A stretch of DNA of 64,000 bases from Atkinsonella hypoxylon (lineage: Eukaryota; Ascomycota; Sordariomycetes; Hypocreales; Clavicipitaceae): assembly GCA_000729835.1 (NCBI GenBank), contig JFHB01000037.1:145784-209783 (forward strand), written 5' to 3'. The notes under the pieces are model-generated. The model saw nothing but the letters and a program-made list of their open reading frames with translations, made no database searches and had not been told where the DNA came from. A program made the position numbers and the translations under genes. This document shows, one piece after another, positions 32,352 through 43,495 of the stretch; positions within the stretch are counted from its first letter, which is position 1, and each line of letters begins with the position of its first letter.

Positions 32352-34772
32352 ATGATGTCCCATCCGCCGACGGGTGTTCAAGCCAGGCAGAGGCAACACC
32401 GCCGCCAAAACTCGACACCCTCTGCCTACGAAGGCGCGAATATCACACAACTGCCAAACGCCACCAACAGACGAACAACCGTGGCTCACCGTCGTGGTCT
32501 CAGTCTCGATATCAGGCGATATCAGGCGAATCAGCAAACAGCACGGCAGGACTTCAACAAGGTAAGAATGGCTACTAACATGACAGGATTAGCAAACACT
32601 TCGCAGCATCATATTCTGCAAGAAGCGCAGCAGCAACGCATTCAAGCACGCCCGGGCCCCCAACAACTTCAATATGCATCTTTGGCATCCAATGATAGTG
32701 GAGATTTCTTGATCTCGCCTCATGGTACTCCCCAGTCACAACGCTTTGACGCATCATGTTTCGATGGCTTCCCAATACCGTTCCCATGTGGAGGCAGCCA
32801 ATGGAATCTGGTCATGCAGCAGAACCATGAGAACTTCGCCAACAACATGGCCGAGAGCCAGAATTTTCATATATACTCCAGCGACAGTGTCCTCTCAACA
32901 CCAACCTTCATGAATTTCTCAGACAGCCCTGCAGGTCAGGCCTGGTCAACGGGCGACGAAACCATCTCTCGACGGAACTCCAGGCGGATCAGCGATGGGA
33001 TCATGGAGCGTGTGAGCAAGTTTGAGAACATGGGAACCGAAGATCCTCAAAGACCTACCACACCATCGAATCAGAATGGAACAAGTAAGCTTTTGTAGGT
33101 ACCAGGTTGAACGCAGTTGCTGGTTGCTGATGTTTTGCGCGCAGACTATTACCCCCCAACCCCGATGGACACCCCCCATGACCGCATGGCTAAGCAGCAA
33201 GCACGTTCAGAAAGGTTTTCAGATGATTACGATGAATCAATGGAGGAAACAATTAGGCCCAACCGCAACAAACGCCCTGGTCAAAAGGCACATTCTACCT
33301 TTGCTGAAATGAGGCAGCATGCAGAGCAGAAGGCGACTGTGCCCAGCCCGCCAAAGACAAATACCATCCCAGATACTAAGACTTTCAACAGTTTTCAAAT
33401 ACAAAACCCAGAATTTATGAGCATGAACGCTCTGCAAAACGAGTTTGTTAGGATAGAGGACTCAAGTGAGACCCTCAAGTACGAGTCCGATGCCGCGCAG
33501 TCTGTATTAAAGCGTTCGCGGCGTGCTTCACCCGAAACTCAGGAAGGCGAACAGTTGGATAGAGCTTGCCTTGAGAGCCAACTAGACATTCAACCGGTAC
33601 AGGGCTCAGAGTCAGGTGAATCATCTAGGAGAACCTCGCCTCACCGTCACAACGACTCTGTGGCCAGCATGGTCAGTGCTGCCAGCATCGCCGACATCGT
33701 TATCGAGGAGACTCGCACGGATACCGGCGTTACACTGGAAGAGATTTCTCAGTACATTCTCAGCCCAGAAACCACCGACGGCAAGTGGACATGCTTATTT
33801 GAAGATTGTGGCAAGAAATTTGGAAGAAAAGAAAACATCAAGTCTCATGTTCAGACACATCTAAATGATCGACAATATCAGTGCCCAACATGCCAAAAAT
33901 GTTTTGTGCGTCAGCATGACCTCAAGAGACATGCCAAAATCCACACAGGTGTCAAGCCATATCCTTGTGAGTGCGGCAACAGTTTTGCCCGCCACGATGC
34001 TCTTACCAGACACCGTCAACGTGGCATGTGTATCGGCGCCTTTGACGGTGTTGTGAGGAAAGTTGTCAAGCGCGGTCGGCCAAGGAAACATCGTCCTGAT
34101 CTGGAGTCGAGACTGGGAAAATCTGCCAGGACAAGAAAGAAGAATATGTCGATCAGCTCTGCATCATCATTATCGGGTTACTCTGACAGCTCAGCAATCA
34201 ACTCGCCGGAGAATGACTTCAACATGGTCGACAACCTGATGGACTTGGATATCGCCAACAACAGAACTCAGGCAATGCAATCCATGTCAACGGCACCAAT
34301 GCCAGCCTTTGTACCGAGAAATGTTAACCATGCTGTCACCCCCTCACCTTCTGTCGTAAGCATGCACTCGTACGTGTCTCCAGAAGTCATCATGGACCCA
34401 ACACCATCAAATCCAGCAACACCGGCCAAGAGCACTACCAGCCTTTACAACACGCCACCCGAGCTGTCCCAATCATCATCACCACCTCCATCACATTTTT
34501 TTGATCTGGACCCTACCAACTCAACCGTGGCTGATGAGCTGGCTGTCATGTCATCTACCAATGGCATGATGGAGGCATCTGACATGAATGGAACTCTGCC
34601 TGTGGGAATGAATGATCAGGATGATGTGTTGCTTCAATTCAGTCAAGATGATGGCATCGTCCAGCTGGATCGAGACACGAACATGCTTCTGCTCTCCAAG
34701 TTTGACGATGAATTTGATGACGCAGTCAGCATGTTCACAAACAATGACGATATGTTCTTTACCAGCACGTGA
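32352..34772 (+). CDS. ace2: Ace2/Swi5-type C2H2 zinc-finger transcription factor
   Basis: Exons 32352-33084 and 33145-34772 encode 786 residues; the intron is GTAAGC...GCGCAG. Two full C2H2 fingers and a third shorter one lie at about residues 461-540: CLFEDCGKKFGRKENIKSH, CPTCQKCFVRQHDLKRH, then CECGNSFARHDALTRH ending RGMC. The third finger, with C-x-C and a terminal Cys, is typical of the Swi5/Ace2 family. A basic segment (KRGRPRKHR) follows, a likely nuclear localisation signal. The rest is Gln/Asn/Ser-rich and disordered. Yeast relatives drive genes for cell separation after mitosis; filamentous relatives affect conidiation and hyphal growth. Targets here are inferred. The first ATG is at 32352, followed at once by a second. 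Confidence 0.92.
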
Positions 34773-35785
34773 TTTTTAGTGCCGAGATGTGTTGCGCCCC
34801 GCCTTGGTATATTTGGTTACAATTTTTGCCGGTGTTCAAGCACGCGAGTTTTTGTCTGGGCTCCCTCTGTAAGAATAGGCTTTATGGTTATGGCATTATG
34901 GGCTTAATTGCAATTTCTTTTTTCCGCCGTTGGATTTGTTGCAAATTGTTTTGTCCGAGAACCCTCGAGGTGAATTGTAAACAGCGGACTAATGGGAACG
35001 CATCCTACGATAAACTATGTACACTATTTGGGATTTGCCTAGGGATCGGGTATATGGAAAAAAGATTTCGGTGAAGGGCGAGCGGGTCTATGATTTTTTG
35101 TTTCTTTTTTTTGTGTATGATTTAGCCCAGGCTTGGTATGACGAACCCGTCTGCTCGCCTTCGCCGCAGGAGTTCCGTTTTACCATGCTTTAGATACGAA
35201 TGTGGAAAATATGAACCGACCTACATCGAAGTTTGAGTGCTTTTACATCTTGCCAGATTTTTTGGGACGATGTGCTTTGAGACGGAGAAAAAGGTGATTT
35301 CGTTTACATTCCTATTGACAGATCAGAGGTCTGTATGCCATCTCATCCATGCGAGGCCAGAGATGGGCCGAAAAACTTGCTGTCGCCACTACATTTTCAT
35401 CATCCCAGTGGGGATTCGGTTTTTGTAAGATGCGAAGAACTCTGTTTGATCATAATAGCCAGTGTGGTCTGTGCATCCTCAGCATCTGCTATTTCAACAT
35501 TTAACAGAAGCATCGTGTTGACCGCTCAGATTCACTGACATCAGGAGTTCTGATTCACTGTCATGCTGCAGCCTCACATACCAGGCTCAAGCCGTCTATA
35601 TAGCTAGCCCTGAGGTCTCTTTTTCGTACGTAGTTATCAACAGTTGTTGTTCCCTTTTCCTTCCATACTGTTTCACTTGTAACAAGCATCACGTATTTGT
35701 GCGAACAGTTCTCAAAGACAGGCCATGAAGGAAACGTCTGAAGACGGCGATTGATCTACATTCATCTCTCTTGGCCTACTGAATC
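34773..35785. other. Intergenic between ace2 and the DUF4470 gene
   Basis: This holds the ace2 3' untranslated region and the promoter of the next gene. No gene-like sequence was recognised. Confidence 0.5.
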
Positions 35786-38700
35786 ATGCTCACTCCCACT
35801 TTCGCGAATCGCTTGATTTGGTTGTATGCCATCGGCAACACCCCGGCCACTAGCTTGACCCGAAGTGTTCCCATGGGCGAGGACGTGGACATATTAAGCC
35901 TTGGATGCGGCGACGTCAGAAATATCCTTTACACCAGCTATGTGGAACAAGGACTGAGTAAGACTCAACTGATGGGATGCAATCGCGCAGACACTGATGA
36001 CTTGATGTAGGTTTTCGGAAAATTGACATTACATGTTGCGACTATGATGAGAACATCATTGGTGAGTTGTTGGGAGTGAGTGAGAGTGGCATGAAAGAAT
36101 TGGACTGATTTTTTTTTTTTTTGAAAAGGTCGCAACGTTATATTGCTGGGTTTGCTATTCGACAACAATCCTCCTGTCAAAGACAATCACCTTTGGGATC
36201 TCTATTACCATCTTTTTGTGGAAGACGAGACTATTGAGATACTACAAGAGCATCTCAAGAAGCTTCTGCCTCTTCTAGAATCGATTGAATCTTGGAATAC
36301 AGGGATATACGGCCGGGTGATCAAATTCTGCGATAAGCACACTCTTGACGATGTCAGGGATGTGTGCTGTAGGATTATGGACGGCGCCAAGAGCCGAAAA
36401 AGCAGCAAGTATGCGGAGAACTATGACCAGAATCTGAAAAAGACGGCAGAGTGTCGCGAGCAACTTGGGGTTGGTAGTGACGGCCTTAACCTTACTGGCA
36501 TGAGATCTGCCGCTCCGGTATCGCTAAAATCGAGGCGCGATGTGATCGAGGCGTCGAAGACCTACAACCGATATGGTGCCGTGACGCCTACCATAGGCAA
36601 GGCGGTTTTGCCTAATCCCATGTTCGCGAGCCTAGTCTCCCAGGGCAACATTCTCCATTATGGAACCAATCCCGTTTTAGGTTACCACCTTGCCACGGCA
36701 TTCGCACCACTTTCTCGAACCTCGCCTCTTAAAGTTCCCGATGAAGCAAAGGAATTTAGAGCGGCGGCGGCGGCGAGAATCCAGTTTGAGGCATGGGCTG
36801 CCGCTTTTCGAGCAGTTGCTCGCAAGAGAGTAGTGGTTCGGTTTATTGTCGCTGATGGGTTTGCGTGCTGCCATACCTTACAGTACGCGAATTCTGCGAA
36901 GAAGACATCAGCGAATTGGTACAGACGACAATGGAGCCTGCAAACTTTGTATCTGGACGGTGCTGAATACGGCGCCAAAGGGTCGGGACCGACAAGTTTT
37001 GATGTCATCGATACCTCCAACTTGTCAGACCATGTTGGTTTGCTGAATATACTCATCGCAGCATCTCCTTTGCTCAAACCTCAGCCGTGGGCTACGTTGT
37101 ACACGGAATTGCTCCTGAAACGAGGCAAAACGCAGCAGGAGGCTTTTGAAAAGCTTCTCTGCGGACATCTTGCTACCGTGCCACTTTTGTTGGGTGTCTC
37201 GGCCGTGCATTATTGGACGAACGCAAAATGCGAATCTCATGTAGATGAGCTCTTCCTTGTGGCTACGTTGTCAGCAGGCTCAGGCAAGACTGAAAGCCAG
37301 CTACATAATCGTTTGGTGTGGAAACGGGATGATCAATTCGCAGGTCAACTCGATGGCCGGACGAGACTCCATGTTGATGAGCAAGCGCTTGTCCGGATTC
37401 TGTTTGACATCTACTTGCAGATGTTCCATATAGAGCACTATAATCTGTCTGAAGCATGTCTGGGGAGATCCGCAGCGTACGCTCACTTTCACCGGGCGAA
37501 CTTCGTCTCCTTCCTGAAGGTCGTCAAGCACAGAGTCAGTACCAATTGGCAGGCCGTTTGTTCTCAGCTCGTTCGCAGAATTTCCGAAGATTGCACGCTG
37601 GTCTTGTCGAGGAGTCAAATACAGGAGCTGGGCATTCAGATGCATCTGCAGGGCGTGAGCACGGAGTCATGGCTGCTTAACAACAGCGCATCTTCCCTCA
37701 AAATTGGTCCTTTGCGTCATTGGAAGAGTCTCCCTATTTGCGTTGCTGTCACTGTAGTGGTTCCTCGTCGGGCACTTGACAGACTCTATGAAGGAACGGA
37801 ACAGCACAAGATGGCGTCACCGACGTTGATGGGTTTACTACGTGCGTCGCCGGGCTCCTCAAATCAGTGGGAATACACTTATAGTGATGTTCAGATTATC
37901 TTTGGAACCATCAAAAATTCCTCAGACGCAACCACGTCACTTGAAATCGAGCAGGATACGCGTGGATGGAGCGGCAAATCACCCCTGATTGCCTCCTTCA
38001 TTGTGCCCACAACAGCGCTGCAAGTCGACCCTGCAAATACGGTGGTTGGGCTTTGTGTAATGCCGTCTATGCAGGCTATGTTTTTGTACACTCAAATTCT
38101 CGGCATTGACATGATTGTGTATAAAACAACATTATCAGCTGCCTCGGAGGTCTTCGTGACGGAAATGATGCCAGGCCAAAGCGGCCATCGTGTGGTAGGA
38201 GGCGGTGTTCAAGACTGCAAAGACTCCGAAAATGGGCGCAATGGGGAGCACGTCAACAAAATCCTGTTGGAAGTTCCTGCTTCAAACTCGGAGATCACGA
38301 CGGTGGTTGGCCATGCTGACATCATCTCCAATAGAGGCAAAAAGCTGCTACAGGATAAAGTGCCAATCCAATTTTTACAGCGCGATCCTTTCACGATCGA
38401 TGTGGTCTTTGGCAATAACAAGCTCATTTGTCCCATGAACTTTCCTATTCCCGTCACACACGTGGGCAGCCGATTTCGAGTTGCCAGAAAATCAAGCTAT
38501 GTCGAGATCATTGCCCCAATAGCTTCCTCGACAGACTCACCAGTGCTTGCTGGCTTCTTGTATCCGTCACGACCCAGCCTAAAAAGTCTACCAACGGCGT
38601 TGAATGCGTCGCATTTGAACCTGGACGTGCTTCCTCTTTTCAATCTGGAAGACAAAGCAAACATGCATTGGCTCATCACCTTGGGCTCGCTTGAGTTCTC

Positions 38701-39337
38701 TTGCGAAGAAAAGAAGCTCCGGGAGCAAGGAGAAAAGGTTGGTGGCGTCGTCGAAAGTGTTCGCGTTAACTTCAAGGAATCTTTATTCACCATGCTCATG
38801 GTGTGTTCAGGCCTCCAAGGCGGCCAAACCAACATATTTGCAATCAAACACCCTGAAAGAGATGATATCCATATGCTGTTCTTTATTTCGGCCGTCCGAC
38901 TTGACGCTGACAACTTTTCTGTTGTGCTTGATGCCGCAGTGATTCCAATTACCAACGCGCTTGTGGCTTGCGGCCGTATGAAATCTTTTCTATTTACTCT
39001 ACAGACATTGAATTGCAGCATCATCAATGTCAATGATGAGGAGCTCGTCTTGTGGAAGAAAGTTCTGGTGGCATGGACGGAGAGATGCCGCACTTATAAT
39101 CATCGTCCCAATTGCGAGTATAAGCGTAAAGGAGTAACTGCACCTCTGAGTCTGGACTTCAGACAACAGGTATTGTGTTCTTGTGGAAATGGGAAGCTAC
39201 CAAAGGATTTCATTCTATTACCGGGATGGGATGATGCGGCACGTAATGCTGTGCGGATAGCCATCAGCCCAACGTTCTCGGTTCCCATGGTCGAGGACAT
39301 TATTGAGCCGGTGGACGCAGTCATGGCAAGAGGATAA
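35786..39337 (+). CDS. Large DUF4470-type protein of unknown function
   Basis: Exons 35786-35957, 36011-36061 and 36129-39337 give 1143 residues. Splicing yields the typical N-terminus: YAIGNTPATSLT, GEDVDILSLGCGDVRNIL, then SFRKIDITCCDYDENIIGRNVILLGLL. This methyltransferase-like nucleotide-fold segment defines DUF4470. Many relatives end in a MYND zinc finger; here the last residues have only scattered Cys (CRTYNHRPNCEYK, LCSCGNG) and no complete MYND pattern, so that finger is probably absent. Intron 2 ends in a long T-run before GAAAAG. No signal peptide or membrane helix is evident. Function is unknown; the GCGDVRNIL motif suggests a Rossmann-like fold, but I see no proof of catalysis. 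Confidence 0.85.
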
Positions 39338-39890
39338 TTGACACTCACTCATCGCTGTCGGTGCTGCGGAACTGAAAAGTCGAAGGATGTAGCTGGGCTG
39401 GAAATAGTATGAGATGTCAGGTGGTAAAGTAGTGCCCTGCGGAGTGTCAGAAGAAAGACCGGAAGAAGCGTCGCATGGAGTGTGTGAAAGTTAATTGATG
39501 TAGTAACTGTTGCATATAGCAATTCCACTGGGCGTTTATGGAAAGCAGGTGATTCTCCAAGGCTGAAACTGAATTTTATGAAGAGACCTTCACAGATCAA
39601 TTTGCTGTGGTCTTCTTTGGGAACATCGACTAAAGTTTTTGGTCGATGAAGCGAAACTCAAGCGAGTGGAAGTCTGCAAGCACCCACCCTGTCGTGCTTT
39701 TGGCCTGTACCTAGGACAAGATATCAGGCCGCTCTCACCGCCCTGACCTCCCGGCAGAAAAAGTGACCACAATCCAGCCCACCACGATTTCGTGCGGGTC
39801 GCCGCTGGCCAGCTTGTGAAATCACCATTTAGCTACCGACGCCACACGACAACGAAAAGGATAGTAAGCAAGTAGTTTGGAAGCATTGAA
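39338..39890. other. Promoter region of cct6
   Basis: These 553 bases lie between the DUF4470 gene stop and the chaperonin start, with no other gene. They should contain the upstream 3' untranslated region and the cct6 promoter. Confidence 0.5.
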
Positions 39891-41874
39891 ATGTCGGCTG
39901 CGCAGCTTCTGAATCCCAAGGCCGAGTCCCGCGTATGTCTTATCCTGATCTGATATGTGATCAGCCGGTCGCGCTGTACCCTGCATTCATTTGTGCTAAC
40001 TGCTCTCAGAGGAGGGGCGAAGCTCTGAAGGTTAACATCAACGCCGCTATTGGGCTTCAGGATGTCCTCAGATCCAACCTTGGCCCTCTTGGCACGATTA
40101 AGATGTGAGCTGCTTTAAAGTCTGGGAATGATTGTCATAGCTTCAGTTTACTGATTTTCACTAGGCTTGTTGACGGTGCTGGGCAGGTACGGCAAGGCAG
40201 TCCCACGCTACCACTCAGGGGGGGGAAGGCAACGAAGCTGATATTCCTTTATAGGTCAAGCTCACAAAAGACGGAAACATTCTTCTTCGAGAAATGCAAA
40301 TTCAGAACCCCACCGCTGTAATGATTGCCCGTGCTGCAACCGCCCAAGACGATATCTGTGGTGATGGTACCACATCCGTTGTGCTACTGGTCGGTGAGCT
40401 ACTGAAGCAGGCAGACCGATTCATTTCAGAGGGATTACATCCTCGTGTCATCACTGATGGTTTCGAGATTGCCAAGGCTGAAGCTTTAAAAGTGAGTTGA
40501 GTACGTTTTAAAACGATTCTAACTAAGGTCGTTTGTGTTAATGCTTTGTCATTCATTCTACAGTTCCTCGACAACTTCAAACTTGACAAGGGGGTCGACC
40601 GGGAGCTTCTCCTCAATGTTGCACGCACGTCTCTCACCACGAAACTTAATTCGACTCTGGCGAAGAAGTTGACCCCTGCGATCGTTGACGCAGTTCTCTC
40701 TATTTACCAGGCTCCTAACAACCCCGACTTGCACATGGTTGAGATCATGAAGATGCAGCACCGCACTGCCGCTGATACCCAGCTGATTCGTGGTCTTGTT
40801 CTGGATCATGGTGCAAGACATCCTGATATGCCAAAGAGGCTCCAAAACTGCTATATTTTGACTATGAACATCAGTCTAGAATACGAGAAGACGGAGGTTA
40901 ACTCGAGCTTTTTCTACTCAAGTGCTGATCAGCGGAACAAGCTTGTGGAGAGCGAACGCCGATTTATTGATGCCAAGCTGAAAAAAATTGTTGACTTGAA
41001 GAAGGAGCTCTGCGGCACTGATGGCAAGAAGAACTTTGTCATCATCAACCAGAAAGGCATTGACCCGCTGTCTCTAGATGTCCTGGCCAAGAACGGAATC
41101 CTTGCTCTTCGTCGTGCCAAGCGACGAAACATGGAGCGACTGCAGTTGATCTGCGGCGGGGTGGCCCAAAACAGCGTCGAGGACCTATCTGCTGATGTTC
41201 TCGGCTGGGCCGGTCTGGTCTATGAGCAGACCCTTGGTGAGGAGAAGTATACTTTCATTGAAGAGGTCAAGGACCCCAAGTCTGTAACGCTCTTGATCAA
41301 GGGGCCCAACCAGCACACCATCTCTCAAGTAACGGATGCTGTCAGAGATGGCCTAAGAAGTGTTTACAACATGATTGTCGACAAGAGTGTTGTACCCGGT
41401 GCTGGGGCTTTCCAGGTAGCGTGCGCCAGACACCTCAAGAGCGACAAGTTCAAGAACTCCGTAAAAGGCAAGGCCAAGTTTGGCGTAGACGCTTTTGCTG
41501 ATGCCCTCCTCATTATTCCCAAGACGTTGGCTGCTAATGCAGGCCATGATGTTCAGGATGCCCGTAAGTACTAGATATTTGACAATGGGTCATTTGAGCC
41601 TCATCGATTCTGACATATTGGCGTTGTAGTTACAAAGATGGAAGACGAGTTCAATGAGGGTGACGTGGTTGGTCTGAACCTGGAAACGGGAGAGCCAATG
41701 GACCCTGAGCTGGAAGGCGTCTTTGACTCCTTCCGCGTACTGAGAAACTGCATAGCCTCCAGCTCTGGCATTGCTTCGAACCTACTGTTGTGTGATGAGT
41801 TGTTGAAAGCTCGACAGATGGGGCGAGCAGCAGGACCGGGACCTGGCATGGATGGCCCGGATGATCACATGTAA
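39891..41874 (+). CDS. cct6: T-complex protein 1 subunit zeta (CCT6)
   Basis: Six exons, 39891-39932, 40010-40104, 40165-40186, 40255-40491, 40564-41563 and 41630-41874, give 546 residues. The third exon is only 22 bases (LVDGAGQ), but all junctions are in phase with GT..AG ends. It begins [22 protein letters not shown], typical of the zeta subunit. The ATPase motif is GDGTTS in [17 protein letters not shown], and TKDGN replaces the usual NDGAT, a known zeta feature. The C-terminus reads [18 protein letters not shown] [16 protein letters not shown]. The product is a subunit of the cytosolic TRiC/CCT chaperonin. It is the last housekeeping gene before the repeat block. Confidence 0.97.
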
Positions 41875-42629
41875 ATGTTATACCAACATAGATAATGGAT
41901 AGCTAGATGGAAAGTTCCGGAGATTCCTCACCACTTATCTGCTTTGCGGACTTTTGTAATGTGACTCGGCCTCTATGTTATGTCCACGGGCTACTGCTGT
42001 CATCTAGGAGGTCTATGGCAGCAGTAGTAAGTCCCATTGACGTACTCCGCACAGTGGGTTGTACATGTAATTATCATTGATCAATCAATAAGATCACTGA
42101 TTAGCACCCGAACGGTGGGGAGTGCGCATATGTCCCTTTTAGTTTACTACCTAACGTAGGGCACCCACCTACGGAACCCACCTACATTCGGAACGCGAAT
42201 TGCCACAACAACAACATTCTATTAGCGTCAAATTATTCAGCGCCACGAGCTAAGAATGGCTGTAATTAGTGTTGCCTAGCTACTAAGCTGCTACTTATAA
42301 TATAGATCCTTAAAACCGATATTAGCAGCAGCTATAGCGGCCTCCTAGAGCGCTAGAAGGCGCTGCTAAGCCTTTTCTATATCCTTAATATTAATAAATT
42401 TTTTATTTAGGTTATAAGTAACTTTCTACTTTTTCTATAGTTTATATTAATTAATTTAATGCTAGAGGTCCTAAATCTAGCGCTCTATATTTATTAGCTT
42501 AAGGTTTTTATTATTTAATCCCTTCTAGATTTTGCGAAATAATTAACAGTAAGCTAGGCCTAATGCTTATAGTTTAATTACTTAGTTAATAAGCTAATAA
42601 ATATAACAGCTGTGCTAAGGGGTTGTAAG
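41875..42629. other. Transition from gene-rich to A+T-rich repeat DNA
   Basis: The first 350 bases look like normal 3' flanking sequence, with a short TACCTACG-type tract near 42148-42186. From about 42230 onwards TA steps dominate and stops occur in all frames. The exact left end of the pogo-like transposon lies somewhere in this stretch; I could not define its inverted repeat. Confidence 0.6.
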
Positions 42630-42802
42630 ATAGTTGTTCTAACTATTATCTGTGCTTACTGGAGCTAGCGTGAAAGGTTTTTTAGCTAACGGTAGTAATT
42701 TTGATAGAAGAGGTCTGCTAATGTTTAGAGGGCAAATTCCAGTAGCTTTCCAACCTGCTAAGATGTTTCTTTTTGTAATCCCAGCTTCGCGAGCCTTGTA
42801 GT
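42630..42802 (-). mobile_element. Pogo/Fot-like transposase, C-terminal part (left half of split element)
   Basis: On the minus strand this reads KAREAGITKRNILAGWKATG, then ICPLNISRPLLSKLL, the usual ending of pogo/Fot1 DDE transposases (N-I-x-A-G-W-[RK]-A-T-G-[LI]-x-P). It begins abruptly at the GTAGT target duplication (42798-42802) of the LTR element and continues the frame left at 63262. It is therefore the displaced 3' portion of the transposase found on the far side of the nest. Confidence 0.8.
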
Positions 42803-43495
42803 TATTGAAAATAATAGGGATTACAGGACTAGATATCTAAGAGGGTAGTGGTCTCTTAGATTTAGCACCTGTAATTGCTCCTAGCAATTATCACGTAGTA
42901 GAAGCAGCAGCGGCCTAAATCAAGCTGTAGTGTATAGTATAGATTACATAGAGGCAATAGATAACTGTAATAGTAGTATCTTTATATTAAGAGCGCTGTA
43001 ACAAACAGTAAGGGTAGAATCTTAAATCTTTCTAGTCCCTTATAGACCTACTAACTATATTAGCGGGCTGTAGTTACTAGAAGGGGCTTATAGGCTACTT
43101 TATAATTTCTGCAAAAAGATTTACTATATAAAAACAAAAAAATCAACTTACAGCTATATAAACGAGACGCCTATATATATAATTTAATAAATTCCACTAA
43201 TAATAAGTAACCCTTATAAGTAACTCTATCTAATAATTATACTATTAAATAGCCCTAATTCTTAGCTTTTAAATAGTATACTTCTTAAATTTCTACTATT
43301 GCTAGTTGTAGAGAAAATTGCTGTTAAAGTTAACTATAGGTTAGGTAACTTTACCTTAGTTAATTCTAGATGTTTTGCATCTAGTAACAGCAATATCTCT
43401 ACTAAAAATTAACGTAATAAGACCTAATAAGGGTTACGTAATAGAGCAACTAGTAGGCATAAAAATAGGCTATATAGGGTAGCTTATTTTTAACA
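42803..43495 (-). repeat. 3' LTR of the outer Copia element
   Basis: 693 bp, matching 62569-63261 nearly base for base except for many C/T and G/A differences, as RIP produces. Because the element runs on the minus strand, this copy is its 3' LTR. Confidence 0.92.

Noticed and set aside
32563..32588. GTAAG...CTAAC...ACAG in the ace2 first exon, looking like a tiny intron
   Set aside because: It would be about 25 bases, too short for a fungal spliceosomal intron, and its removal would break the frame.
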